A stretch of DNA of 64,000 nt from Bacteroidia bacterium (GTDB lineage: Bacteria; Bacteroidota; Bacteroidia; Cytophagales; Flammeovirgaceae). The position numbers and the translations under genes were made by a program. This document shows, one piece after another, positions 1 to 7,387 of the stretch. The DNA lies in NCBI GenBank assembly GCA_030425505.1, contig JAUIAB010000001.1, positions 186,001 through 250,000 of the forward strand. The letters run 5' to 3'. Numbering within the stretch: position 1 is the stretch's first letter; every line of letters starts with the position of its first letter. A model generated the notes under the pieces. That model was not told where the DNA came from. It did no database searches and saw nothing but the letters and a program-made list of their open reading frames with translations.

Positions 1-2594
1 CTTACTGTAGCATTCTCCAAGTCAAATCCATTTTGCTCTATATCCCAATAGATGGCAAGCTCTGTGTCATTATCATTGTCTTTCGTTAGTGGCGATATAC
101 CTCCAATTGGTTTAACCGTTATGTAAGAACCTGCTTCTAAATCCGCATTCACTATATCTATAGTCACGGATGCTTCATTTCCATTCTCCAATACAGGAAA
201 AGTATATTCTCCTGTATATAATCCAAATGGAAATAGTTTTTTCACTCCTTGCATCCCTTCTATTCCTGAAGTGTTGATCTGAGGAGAAGCGCCAGCTATA
301 TTTGTCCGTTCGCCTAGTGTTAATAAATGGCTATCAATATCTAAGCTTCCATTTGTAAATATTAGATCTCTATTGATAGTTACATTACCTCTTGTTACTA
401 CTCCATCCGCATTGTTTATCTCTACATTTTCAAATGTTCCCTGCTCCATAGACTGTTGACCTGTTTCTCCTAGAAAATGTACAGTTGTGCCAAAACCACA
501 TGAAGCCTCCCCAATTATATCTCCTTTTAAATTTATTGAATTATTCCCTACTGATCCTATTTCCCCAGAGGTAAAGGTCAGATCCCCATTTATTGAAATA
601 TCTGAGAGAAGAGTAAGAGCTTCCGCTCCTACTTCTCTTTCTATAGTTACATTGTAAAACTCAGTGGTAGTATTGAAATCACGAATATTTGCATTCTCAT
701 TTTCTCCATAAAAGTGTACAGTATGGCCTTCTGGGGCTATAAATGTACCACCACCATTTAAGTATTGACCTCCTAAGAAAAGGTCAAAACTATGGGTATC
801 CAATGTAGCTCCATCTGCATAGTTATTTATCCTAAGTAAGTCAGATACTCTTAGCTCACTTCGTAAGTGTAGCGTTACTGACGCGTTGGCATCAGCAGTA
901 AGTATTACATTTGGTAACATAATCGTTGAGTTAATAGAAAATACTGTATTAGGTTCAAGGGAACTAAACTGAATGGTTGGAGAACCATCTAGAGTATATG
1001 TTTCTGGAACTAAATGTATATCTGCTACCCCATTATCCCCAGATGTCCCATTTATAAGCGAAATAACAGTTAGACCCTGCCCCCCAAAGGTAAATGAGCT
1101 GCCTTCTCCAAAAACTTCAAGCATCCCAAAGCTGGCATCTGGGTTTTCACCACTAATAAAAATACCTCCACCATTAATTACAGTTAAGTTTAATGCTCCA
1201 TTTTCAGATTCTTCTGACATCCTTCTTATTTGGTTTCCTACTCTTAAACGACCACCATCTAGTATAAGGCTTGGTTGAAAATTAGAGTCGTATCTTATGT
1301 CATTATCAATATAAACACCCTCGAACCCCCTTGATTCAATATTCAAACTTCCTCTTAGCTCTACATTTAAAAGGTTACTAAAAGTTCCATCAAGTACTAC
1401 TACGTTACCATCAACAATGAAATCACCCATTAGATCAGATACAAAATTTTTAAACCTTAGAAGGGTATTATTTCCATTAACTATTATACCTGAGTTTTCT
1501 CTTAGGATATAATCTCCTTCTTCGGATAATGAGGGTATAATTATGTTATCCCCCAACTCTAATATGCCTTGTTGTATGTACAGAGCTTTATCAAATGTAC
1601 TAGGGTGATTGTTTTGACCGTATAGCCGAAAGTTATTATTGCTTGATGTGAGAGTTGCTTTAGCGTTTACCGCTTTATTTATAATAAGTCTATTTAATCT
1701 TACTCCAGAGGATGCACCATTTAATGTAAGGTTGGTATTATTGTTACCGGATAGGTATAAGTCCACAACACTGTGTTGTGCAGCACGTAAATAATGATAC
1801 TGGAACTCTCTTGTTAATCCCATAAATCCTTCATCGTCAATAGTGATATTTCCTGCAACATCTAATACGTGTTGATCTAAGTTTACTTGATCGATTTCAA
1901 CTCTAATGGCAGCGTCTGTTACGTTAATATCTCCAGCTACTCGAACGATACAATCCGTATCATTTGCTGGATTTCCTATTAAGGCTTGTACAGCAACGAA
2001 GGCACCATCATCAACCACAAGCCGAGGTGCAGAAACATCAAGGTAACCACGTATGTTAATTATGTCTACATTATCAAAACGCACATCTAATTCTACATTA
2101 ATTTCTCTTTTTATTATTACCAGATTGGGAAATTCTGTCCTGCTATCAATAATAAAATTCCTTGTACCTACACGTGTACCATCAATTTCTACAATGGATA
2201 CATTATTTTCATAGAATGGGTTGTCATTAGTAGCTTCTATAAAATGCTGACGTGTTCTAAGTGTTGCAGAAGCACCATCATTCAAAAAGCTTCTAACATC
2301 TACTATTTGAAACTCATTCAAATCTAGTATTCCGTTCGCTTGAATAGTAATTGACTGCAAGCTTACTTCAACATCTTCTCTAATAAGTTCAACAGTATGA
2401 CCTGAAGCAATTACGACATCATCATTATCTCCTGGAACTTGGCCTCCAACCCAAGTTGCTGGGTTTCCCCAGTCACCTGACTGGTTGCTTACTATTTGTG
2501 CATTTACCGAGCTAATCAGTCCGAAGAAAAGTAATAAAATTAAACCTGCAGAGACGGTTTTCAGCTGATTTATTAAAGTAATTGTATTTTTCAT
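1..2594 (-). CDS. Large secreted beta-helix-like surface protein (N-terminal part, runs off left edge)
   Basis: An open minus-strand frame runs from an ATG at 2594 to the window edge without a stop, so 864 residues are visible and the C-terminus is missing. Residues 1 to about 33 form a signal peptide (basic start, hydrophobic LILLLFFGLISS, cleavage near VNA/QIV). The mature start reads SGDWGNPATWVGGQVPGDND, a pattern common at the start of Bacteroidota secreted adhesin-like proteins. The rest is rich in N, D, V and I with short strand-turn units (INGDLTF, VDGNVVVLDG, LNLKGDI), which suggests a right-handed beta-helix. Proteins of this kind usually end in a type IX secretion sorting domain; that end is outside the window, so this is inferred. 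Exact ligand or role not recognised. Confidence 0.75.
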   Translation of the reverse strand, partial: MKNTITLINQLKTVSAGLILLLFFGLISSVNAQIVSNQSGDWGNPATWVGGQVPGDNDDVVIASGHTVELIREDVEVSLQSITIQANGILDLNEFQIVDVRSFLNDGASATLRTRQHFIEATNDNPFYENNVSIVEIDGTRVGTRNFIIDSRTEFPNLVIIKREINVELDVRFDNVDIINIRGYLDVSAPRLVVDDGAFVAVQALIGNPANDTDCIVRVAGDINVTDAAIRVEIDQVNLDQHVLDVAGNITIDDEGFMGLTREFQYHYLRAAQHSVVDLYLSGNNNTNLTLNGASSGVRLNRLIINKAVNAKATLTSSNNNFRLYGQNNHPSTFDKALYIQQGILELGDNIIIPSLSEEGDYILRENSGIIVNGNNTLLRFKNFVSDLMGDFIVDGNVVVLDGTFSNLLNVELRGSLNIESRGFEGVYIDNDIRYDSNFQPSLILDGGRLRVGNQIRRMSEESENGALNLTVINGGGIFISGENPDASFGMLEVFGEGSSFTFGGQGLTVISLINGTSGDNGVADIHLVPETYTLDGSPTIQFSSLEPNTVFSINSTIMLPNVILTADANASVTLHLRSELRVSDLLRINNYADGATLDTHSFDLFLGGQYLNGGGTFIAPEGHTVHFYGENENANIRDFNTTTEFYNVTIEREVGAEALTLLSDISINGDLTFTSGEIGSVGNNSINLKGDIIGEASCGFGTTVHFLGETGQQSMEQGTFENVEINNADGVVTRGNVTINRDLIFTNGSLDIDSHLLTLGERTNIAGASPQINTSGIEGMQGVKKLFPFGLYTGEYTFPVLENGNEASVTIDIVNADLEAGSYITVKPIGGISPLTKDNDNDTELAIYWDIEQNGFDLENATV

Positions 2595-3225
2595 GGTTCT
2601 TTTGGTTTTTGTGCAAAAAATCTTTCCTATTAAATAAAACTTACATATGTAACTATATACGTTAACGGGGGGAAACAGAGAGCGTTTTAAAAAGGCTTGC
2701 TTTGTTAAGCTTTTTTAAGATCTATTTTTGCGAAGAATAGCAATAAAATACATAAACACTTATAAATCATGCAATTAACATTAATAAGAAATGCTTTTTG
2801 GCAACTGGTTTTTAAAACAACATAGTAACTAACACAAGACATTTGTGTAAGGTCAAAGGTAGTTTGTAGTTTGTTTTTTGTGTTTTTATATTAAATAAGT
2901 ACTTTTTTTTATTTAATAGCACTTAACATACCCAGTATACTTAACCCGAGTTCGGTTTTAAAAATGGTTCAAATATGTGTTAAAAGTCTATTTTTGACAA
3001 CACTCAATACAAAGGAATATCATAGCCGACTTGATCCGCTATCTTTTAGATCTTGGATCAAGTCCTGGATGACAAGCTATATTATTAAATCAAGTCTTAA
3101 AAGCAAAAAAAACATAAATTATTAATCGAACTCAGGTGTATAAAAGTATTGATCTGGTGTGCTCTTGAGAATTTGAAAACCACCATGCAATTTTGCAAAA
3201 AAACGTCTGAACTTATTAAACCTTC
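2595..3225. other. Intergenic region with inverted-repeat element, no gene
   Basis: This 631-bp gap separates the divergent surface-protein and ctaA genes. It must carry promoters for both, but I could not assign clear boxes. It contains a 14-bp inverted pair (2944-2957 and 3124-3137, 12 of 14 matching) enclosing about 170 bp, and inside that a perfect 10-bp palindrome arm pair (3028-3037 / 3055-3064). I see no open frame with a family signature. Confidence 0.6.
2944..3137. repeat. MITE-like element bounded by inverted ACCYGAGTTCGRTT ends
   Basis: ACCCGAGTTCGGTT at 2944-2957 is matched by the reverse complement of 3124-3137 (ACCTGAGTTCGATT), 12 of 14 positions. The core CCTGAGTTCGA recurs at 55907-55917 beside another structured segment. 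Within the interval GACTTGATCC (3028-3037) pairs with GGATCAAGTC (3055-3064), followed by CTGGATGACA, which resembles a palindromic repeat widespread in other bacterial genomes (from memory). There is no coding capacity. Calling it a mobile or dispersed element is inference from symmetry and recurrence. Confidence 0.4.
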
Positions 3226-4182
3226 ATGAAACCCTCTCAAAAGAGATACATACGCTTCTGTTTAGCTACTATAATTTCTGTTTACGGTTTGATCTTTATT
3301 GGAAGCGTAGTTAGGGCAACAGGGTCTGGAATGGGATGTCCAGATTGGCCCAAATGCTTTGGTCAGTGGATTCCTCCTACAAGCATTAGCGAGCTTCCTG
3401 CAGACTATAAAATTTTATTTAAAGTAGCTGGAAGAGAAATTGCTGATTTTGATGCTTTCAAAACATGGGTAGAATATTTTAATAGATTACTTGGCGTAAT
3501 CATTGGTTTGATGGTAATTCTCAACTTTTGGTTTTCCTTTTCCTTTAGAAAAAAAGACAAACTTGTCGTCTTTTTTAGTGGCTTAGTTGTCTTCCTGACA
3601 GTTTTACAAGGATGGCTCGGTTCTAAAGTCGTTTCTTCTAACCTACAAGAAGGAATGATCAGCCTCCACATGTTTTTAGCAATAGCTATTCTGGGAATAT
3701 TAATTTTTTGTTTTTTTAGAGCTAAAACCCAGCAAGACCCAGGTAGTCTGAGTAAAAAAATAAAGTGGCTATCTGTTTTGACATTATGTCTTACTTGTAT
3801 ACAGTTATTTTATGGAGTTCAGGTAAGAGAATTAGTCGATAGCTACAACCAAGTATCTACTAATGGTATTACCAAGCAAACTCTCGAGTCTTTCGGGTTT
3901 CCTTTCTTTTTTCACCGATCTTTTTCATGGCTTATACTAGGCTCATGTTTATTATTATCGTATCAGTTGTGGAAAGAAAAAGTTAGTGCTATCTTATTTG
4001 CTATAACTCTCACCTCTATTCTTGCAGAGTTTGGAATAGGCATTTCTCTTTCTTTTTGGAATATACCCTCATTTCTACAGCCTTTTCATTTGTTATTTGC
4101 TGTAATTCTTTTTGGAGGAGTTCTATTTCTTGTTTTCCAATCCAATAGGTTTTTCTTTTGCAAAAAGACAGACCATGCCTGA
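3226..4182 (+). CDS. ctaA: Heme A synthase (COX15/CtaA)
   Basis: This 318-residue membrane protein converts heme O to heme A for aa3-type cytochrome oxidase. About eight hydrophobic segments are visible. Family signatures include RATGSGMGCPDWPKC near residues 30-45 and paired segments carrying likely heme-ligand histidines (SLHMFLAIAIL, FFFHRSFSWLIL, LQPFHLLFAVIL). The first conserved ligand position reads EYFNRL instead of the classical E-x-x-H-R of Bacillus-type CtaA. Two genes of the same pathway and oxidase follow downstream. The last codons (T-D-H-A-stop) are supplied by the left end of the 95-bp repeat array that fills the ctaA-ctaB gap. Confidence 0.93.
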   Translation: MKPSQKRYIRFCLATIISVYGLIFIGSVVRATGSGMGCPDWPKCFGQWIPPTSISELPADYKILFKVAGREIADFDAFKTWVEYFNRLLGVIIGLMVILNFWFSFSFRKKDKLVVFFSGLVVFLTVLQGWLGSKVVSSNLQEGMISLHMFLAIAILGILIFCFFRAKTQQDPGSLSKKIKWLSVLTLCLTCIQLFYGVQVRELVDSYNQVSTNGITKQTLESFGFPFFFHRSFSWLILGSCLLLSYQLWKEKVSAILFAITLTSILAEFGIGISLSFWNIPSFLQPFHLLFAVILFGGVLFLVFQSNRFFFCKKTDHA

Positions 4183-4459
4183 TTTAAAATGGAGGCACAC
4201 ATGAAGTAATAATTAAGATGTGTGTCAAACAAATTAGGAAGGTCATAAATTTTAAACAAGTGAAACGACCATGTCTGATTTAAAATTGAGGCACACACGA
4301 AGCAATGATTAAGATGTATGTCAAATAAAAAGGCAGGTCATAAATTTTAAGCAAGTGAAACGACCATGCCTGACTTTAAAATTGAGGCACGCATGAAGTA
4401 ATAATTAAGATGTGTGTCAAACAAATTAGGTAAGTCGTAAATTTTAAATAGATGAAACG
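4171..4459 (+). repeat. Three tandem copies of the 95-bp intergenic element
   Basis: Units begin with GACCATG at 4171, 4267 and 4362 (periods 96 and 95 bp) and the array ends in ATGAAACG near 4459. Each unit has, in order, a CAGAC/GTCTG-type mini-hairpin, TTTAAAATT, a GGCACACA/TGTGTGTC hairpin, and AATTTTAAA followed by RTGAAAC. The unit junctions read GTGAAACGACCATG, so expansion by slippage or unequal recombination is likely. The first unit contains the stop codon of ctaA. The array is oriented with the flanking ctaA and ctaB genes. Four single copies lie near 13351, 30894, 32223 and 49609. Confidence 0.9.
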
Positions 4460-4488
4460 TCAGCCCTATTTTTTGGGTAGATACTTTG

Positions 4489-5397
4489 ATGGATAATTCT
4501 TCTACATTGGATACCACCACTTATAGTGATAACTCACTTTCCTTAAAGCTTAAGGGTTATATAACTATGTTTAAACTTCGCTTGAGTTTAACAGTAGCAT
4601 TCTCAGGTATTTTCGGGTATCTGATGGGTACTAATTGGAGTTTGATTGACCCACTCCATGTTTTTCTTTTCTTACTAGGTAGTTTGCTTATCGTTTTCTC
4701 TTCTAATATTTTGAATCAGATTTACGAAAAAAACTCTGATGCTCTAATGGGAAGAACAGCAAGTAGACCTTTGCCTCAAGGTATAATTACTGTTAAAGAA
4801 GCCTATTTTTCTTCGCTAATACTAGCCGTAGCTGGCTTTATCTTATTGGCTTTTTTTACAAACTTATTAGCAGCAAGTCTCTCTATTCTATCTCTCATTC
4901 TGTATGCATTTGTATACACCCCGCTCAAACCAGTTACCTCTTTTTCAGTTTTAGCTGGAGCATTTCCTGGAGCTTTACCTCCTTTAATAGGCTGGAGTGC
5001 CGTTACAGGAAGCATTTCTCAGGAAGCACTTATTCTATTTGGTATTCAGTTTATATGGCAATTCCCTCATTTTTGGGCAATTGCATGGGTTTGTGATGAC
5101 GACTATAGTAAGGCAAAGTTTAAAATGCTTCCTTCAAATAGTGGAAAAAATGCTTTTTCTGCTCTTCAAATATCTATTTATTCCTTTTTACTTATACCTA
5201 TTAGTTTATTGCCAGCCATTTTTGAAATGGTTAGTGACACCTATGTTTGGTTTGCCATTTTTCTGAGTACTGCTTTCGCATTAGCTACAGTACCTCTTTT
5301 ACTGGATAGAAGAAAAAAGTATGCGCTAATAATAATGTTTGCTTCGTTTTTCTACTTACCTCTATTGCAAACTTCTCTACTCATTTTTAAACTATAG
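4489..5397 (+). CDS. ctaB: Protoheme IX farnesyltransferase (heme O synthase)
   Basis: This 302-residue UbiA-superfamily prenyltransferase adds a farnesyl group to protoheme to make heme O, the substrate of CtaA. It has about nine membrane segments. The Asp-rich prenyl-diphosphate site is visible as NQIYEKNSDALMGRTASRPL around residues 84-103, and the second loop contains DDDYSKAKFKMLP. I prefer the ATG at 4489 over an in-frame TTG immediately before it. The leader is unusual: it is made almost entirely of the three-copy 95-bp repeat. Subunit genes of the oxidase follow about 50 bp downstream. Confidence 0.93.
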   Translation: MDNSSTLDTTTYSDNSLSLKLKGYITMFKLRLSLTVAFSGIFGYLMGTNWSLIDPLHVFLFLLGSLLIVFSSNILNQIYEKNSDALMGRTASRPLPQGIITVKEAYFSSLILAVAGFILLAFFTNLLAASLSILSLILYAFVYTPLKPVTSFSVLAGAFPGALPPLIGWSAVTGSISQEALILFGIQFIWQFPHFWAIAWVCDDDYSKAKFKMLPSNSGKNAFSALQISIYSFLLIPISLLPAIFEMVSDTYVWFAIFLSTAFALATVPLLLDRRKKYALIIMFASFFYLPLLQTSLLIFKL

Positions 5398-5424
5398 AAA
5401 ACAATTTTTTTACTCTAAGGATTT

Positions 5425-5432
5425 TACTTTTG
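5425..5432 (+). promoter_or_regulatory. Possible Bacteroidota -7 box upstream of first subunit III gene
   Basis: TACTTTTG matches the TAnnTTTG -7 consensus of the Bacteroidota primary sigma factor, 17 bp before the ATG at 5449. The -33 TTTG element is only represented by a T-run around 5405-5411, so this is a weak call. Confidence 0.35.
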
Positions 5433-5448
5433 TATATATAAATAAATC

Positions 5449-6036
5449 ATGATGTCTTTTAATAATCTATCTGCACCTGTAAGTGATGCCAAACCTACTT
5501 TGAGGATGAATCCAAAAAAGTTTGTTTTATGGCTTTTGATGGTCAGTATCGTGATGCTATTTGCGGCTCTCACTAGTGCTTATATTGTAAGGAAAGGTGA
5601 TGGAAATTGGCTTCTTTTTGACCTACCTAATGTTTTTTACTATAGCACTGGTGTTTTACTATTAAGTAGTGTTACTATCCAATTATCTTATTTCTTTGCA
5701 AAAAAAGATGAGCTTGAAAAGCTAAAACTTTTCATCATTATTAGTGCAATATTGGGTATTTCTTTTCTATTTATGCAAGTGCAGGGGTGGAAGGAACTAG
5801 TTCAAAATAAGGTTTTTCTAGTTGGTAATCCATCTGGCTCATTTGTATATATAATCACTGGGGTGCATGGTGCGCACTTAATCACTGGAGTGGTTTTCAT
5901 TATAATTATGCTAGTCGCAGCCTTCCGATACAAAGTTCACTCTAAAAGCCTCCTCAAGATAGAGATGTGTGCTACTTATTGGCACTTCCTCGATTTACTT
6001 TGGGTCTATTTATTTTGCTTCATTCTTTTTGTATAA
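5449..6036 (+). CDS. Cytochrome c oxidase subunit III-like protein (first copy)
   Basis: This 195-residue protein has five hydrophobic segments and is a short heme-copper oxidase subunit III. Family signals are the first helix FVLWLLMVSIVMLFAALTSA followed by YIVRKGDG, the GVHGAHLITGVVF segment, and the ending CATYWHFLDLLWVYLF. Subunit III stabilises the catalytic subunit and the proton-uptake path of aa3-type oxidases in the inner membrane. A second, longer subunit III gene follows, the usual Bacteroidota arrangement. The genes for catalytic subunits I and II are not in the window. Confidence 0.88.
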   Translation: MMSFNNLSAPVSDAKPTLRMNPKKFVLWLLMVSIVMLFAALTSAYIVRKGDGNWLLFDLPNVFYYSTGVLLLSSVTIQLSYFFAKKDELEKLKLFIIISAILGISFLFMQVQGWKELVQNKVFLVGNPSGSFVYIITGVHGAHLITGVVFIIIMLVAAFRYKVHSKSLLKIEMCATYWHFLDLLWVYLFCFILFV

Positions 6037-6146
6037 ACCTACTTTATTTATGAGGAAGACATTCATTTTGGATCAAGTAGTAATCAGCGAGTTAACACTT
6101 ACTATTGAATAAGTACCGAATTATTCGGATAAAGCACGCTTTTTAG

Positions 6147-6178
6147 TTTCTTCATTTTATATTTTAAATGTATTTTTG
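6147..6178 (+). promoter_or_regulatory. Likely promoter of the second subunit III gene
   Basis: TATTTTTG (6171-6178) fits the TAnnTTTG -7 box, with TTTC (6147-6150) 20 bp upstream as a near-match to the TTTG -33 box. It lies 57 bp before the ATG at 6236, so subunit III and IV genes may have their own transcript. Confidence 0.4.
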
Positions 6179-6235
6179 TTTTCCAAAGTAATTGCGATTA
6201 CTAACTTTATGTCCAGTTAAATAAACCAAAGATTA

Positions 6236-6988
6236 ATGGCTAGTACTATTAGTGTATCGAATAAGAATATATGGAATGGAGGCGTATCGCCCTTAAAAGC
6301 AAGTTATGGAAAGCTGATGATGTGGTTTTTTCTACTTTCTGATGCTTTTACATTTTCTGCTCTTTTGATTTCTTATGGGATGATACGATACATGCATCCT
6401 GCATACGAAGGAAACTACTCTGAGTTTACCTTTGCTAATGACTCTTCAAATCTTTACTGGCCTATCCCAGAGATGGTTTTTGATGCTTTTCCTTTTTTCC
6501 ATGGAGTTCACTTACCGCTACTTTTTGTTGGTTTGATGACTTTTATTCTCATTCTTAGTAGTGTGACTATGGTATTGGGTGTGGAAGCTGGTCATAGGAT
6601 GGATCAAAAAGCAGTAGAAAAGTGGATGCTATGGACTATAATTGGAGGATTCACCTTTTTAGGATGCCAAGCGTGGGAATGGTCTCACTTTATATCTGGT
6701 TCGGATGCTGGATTAACTTATGTAGATGGCTCTTTTTTCCAAGGCGCTAATCTAACGCAAAACCAGTATGGCCCACCGCTTTTTGCGGATCTTTTCTTCT
6801 TTATCACTGGTTTTCATGGAACGCACGTCTTTAGTGGAGTAATTTTAAATATTATTATATTCTACAATGTAGTTGTTGGAACATACCAAAGGAGAGGGCA
6901 CTATGAAATGGTTGAAAAAGTTGGTCTCTACTGGCACTTTGTAGATTTGGTTTGGGTATTTGTATTTACCTTTTTCTATTTGGTTTAA
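6236..6988 (+). CDS. ctaE: Cytochrome c oxidase subunit III (second copy)
   Basis: A 250-residue subunit III with about six membrane helices. Diagnostic segments are KLMMWFFLLSDAFTFSALLI, the GCQAWEWSHFI stretch with the conserved Glu-containing helix, ITGFHGTHVFSGVILNII, and the terminal GLYWHFVDLVWVFVFTFFYL. Between helices 2 and 3 there is a loop (PIPEMVFDAFPFFHGVHLP) typical of Bacteroidota copies. It should act in the same inner-membrane oxidase as the products of the neighbouring genes. Subunit IV starts about 50 bp downstream. Confidence 0.9.
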   Translation: MASTISVSNKNIWNGGVSPLKASYGKLMMWFFLLSDAFTFSALLISYGMIRYMHPAYEGNYSEFTFANDSSNLYWPIPEMVFDAFPFFHGVHLPLLFVGLMTFILILSSVTMVLGVEAGHRMDQKAVEKWMLWTIIGGFTFLGCQAWEWSHFISGSDAGLTYVDGSFFQGANLTQNQYGPPLFADLFFFITGFHGTHVFSGVILNIIIFYNVVVGTYQRRGHYEMVEKVGLYWHFVDLVWVFVFTFFYLV

Positions 6989-7040
6989 AAATAAAGATTA
7001 CTAGGTACAGGTTTGTACAGCTAAATTTTAAAAAAATATT

Positions 7041-7379
7041 ATGTCTGATTCTGCTATCAACACTAATTCTTCTAAGAATGAAAATATAAGGCGAATATGG
7101 AAAGTAGCTGGTATTTTAGCCTTGATCACAGCTGCTGAGTTTGCTTTTGCTTTTGCATGGCCAGATACGTGGAGTAGGATGCCGCTTAACGTATGGTTTA
7201 TCATTTTAACTCTAGCTAAGGCTTTCTACATAGTAGCAGAGTTTATGCACCTAAAGCACGAAGTGAAAACGCTTATCCTATCTATTGTTTTACCTATGGC
7301 TTTCGTCGTGTGGTTAATTGTTGCACTTCTAGCTGAAGGATCAGCAATAATTGATGCCGTAAAAAACTTCTGGGGTTAG
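7041..7379 (+). CDS. Cytochrome c oxidase subunit IV family protein
   Basis: A 112-residue protein with three hydrophobic helices (about 21-38, 52-72 and 79-100), as in prokaryotic COX4 small subunits. The motif AEFMHLKHEVKT between helices 2 and 3 is typical of the family. Its position directly after two subunit III genes supports the call. It ends 8 bp before the stop of the convergent penicillin-binding protein gene. In related genomes an SCO/SenC and a DUF420 gene often follow (from memory); they are absent here. Confidence 0.85.
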   Translation: MSDSAINTNSSKNENIRRIWKVAGILALITAAEFAFAFAWPDTWSRMPLNVWFIILTLAKAFYIVAEFMHLKHEVKTLILSIVLPMAFVVWLIVALLAEGSAIIDAVKNFWG

Positions 7380-7387
7380 ACCTACTT

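Noticed and set aside
973-1278. Plus-strand open frame opposite the left-edge surface protein
   Set aside because: It is antisense to a long convincing frame with a signal peptide and has a composition (P, S, I) typical of reverse reading.
4086-4298. Antisense frame with a duplicated M-C-A-S-I-L-N-Q segment
   Set aside because: The internal duplication is only the tandem repeat read on the other strand; it overlaps ctaA and has no family signature.
4267-4362. A 13-codon frame inside the 95-bp repeat (M-S-D-L-K-L-R-H-T-R-S-N-D)
   Set aside because: Other copies are cut short or frameshifted (stop after M-P-D-L-K-W-R-H-T, or a one-base insertion), while the hairpin arms are kept, so selection is on structure, not on a peptide.
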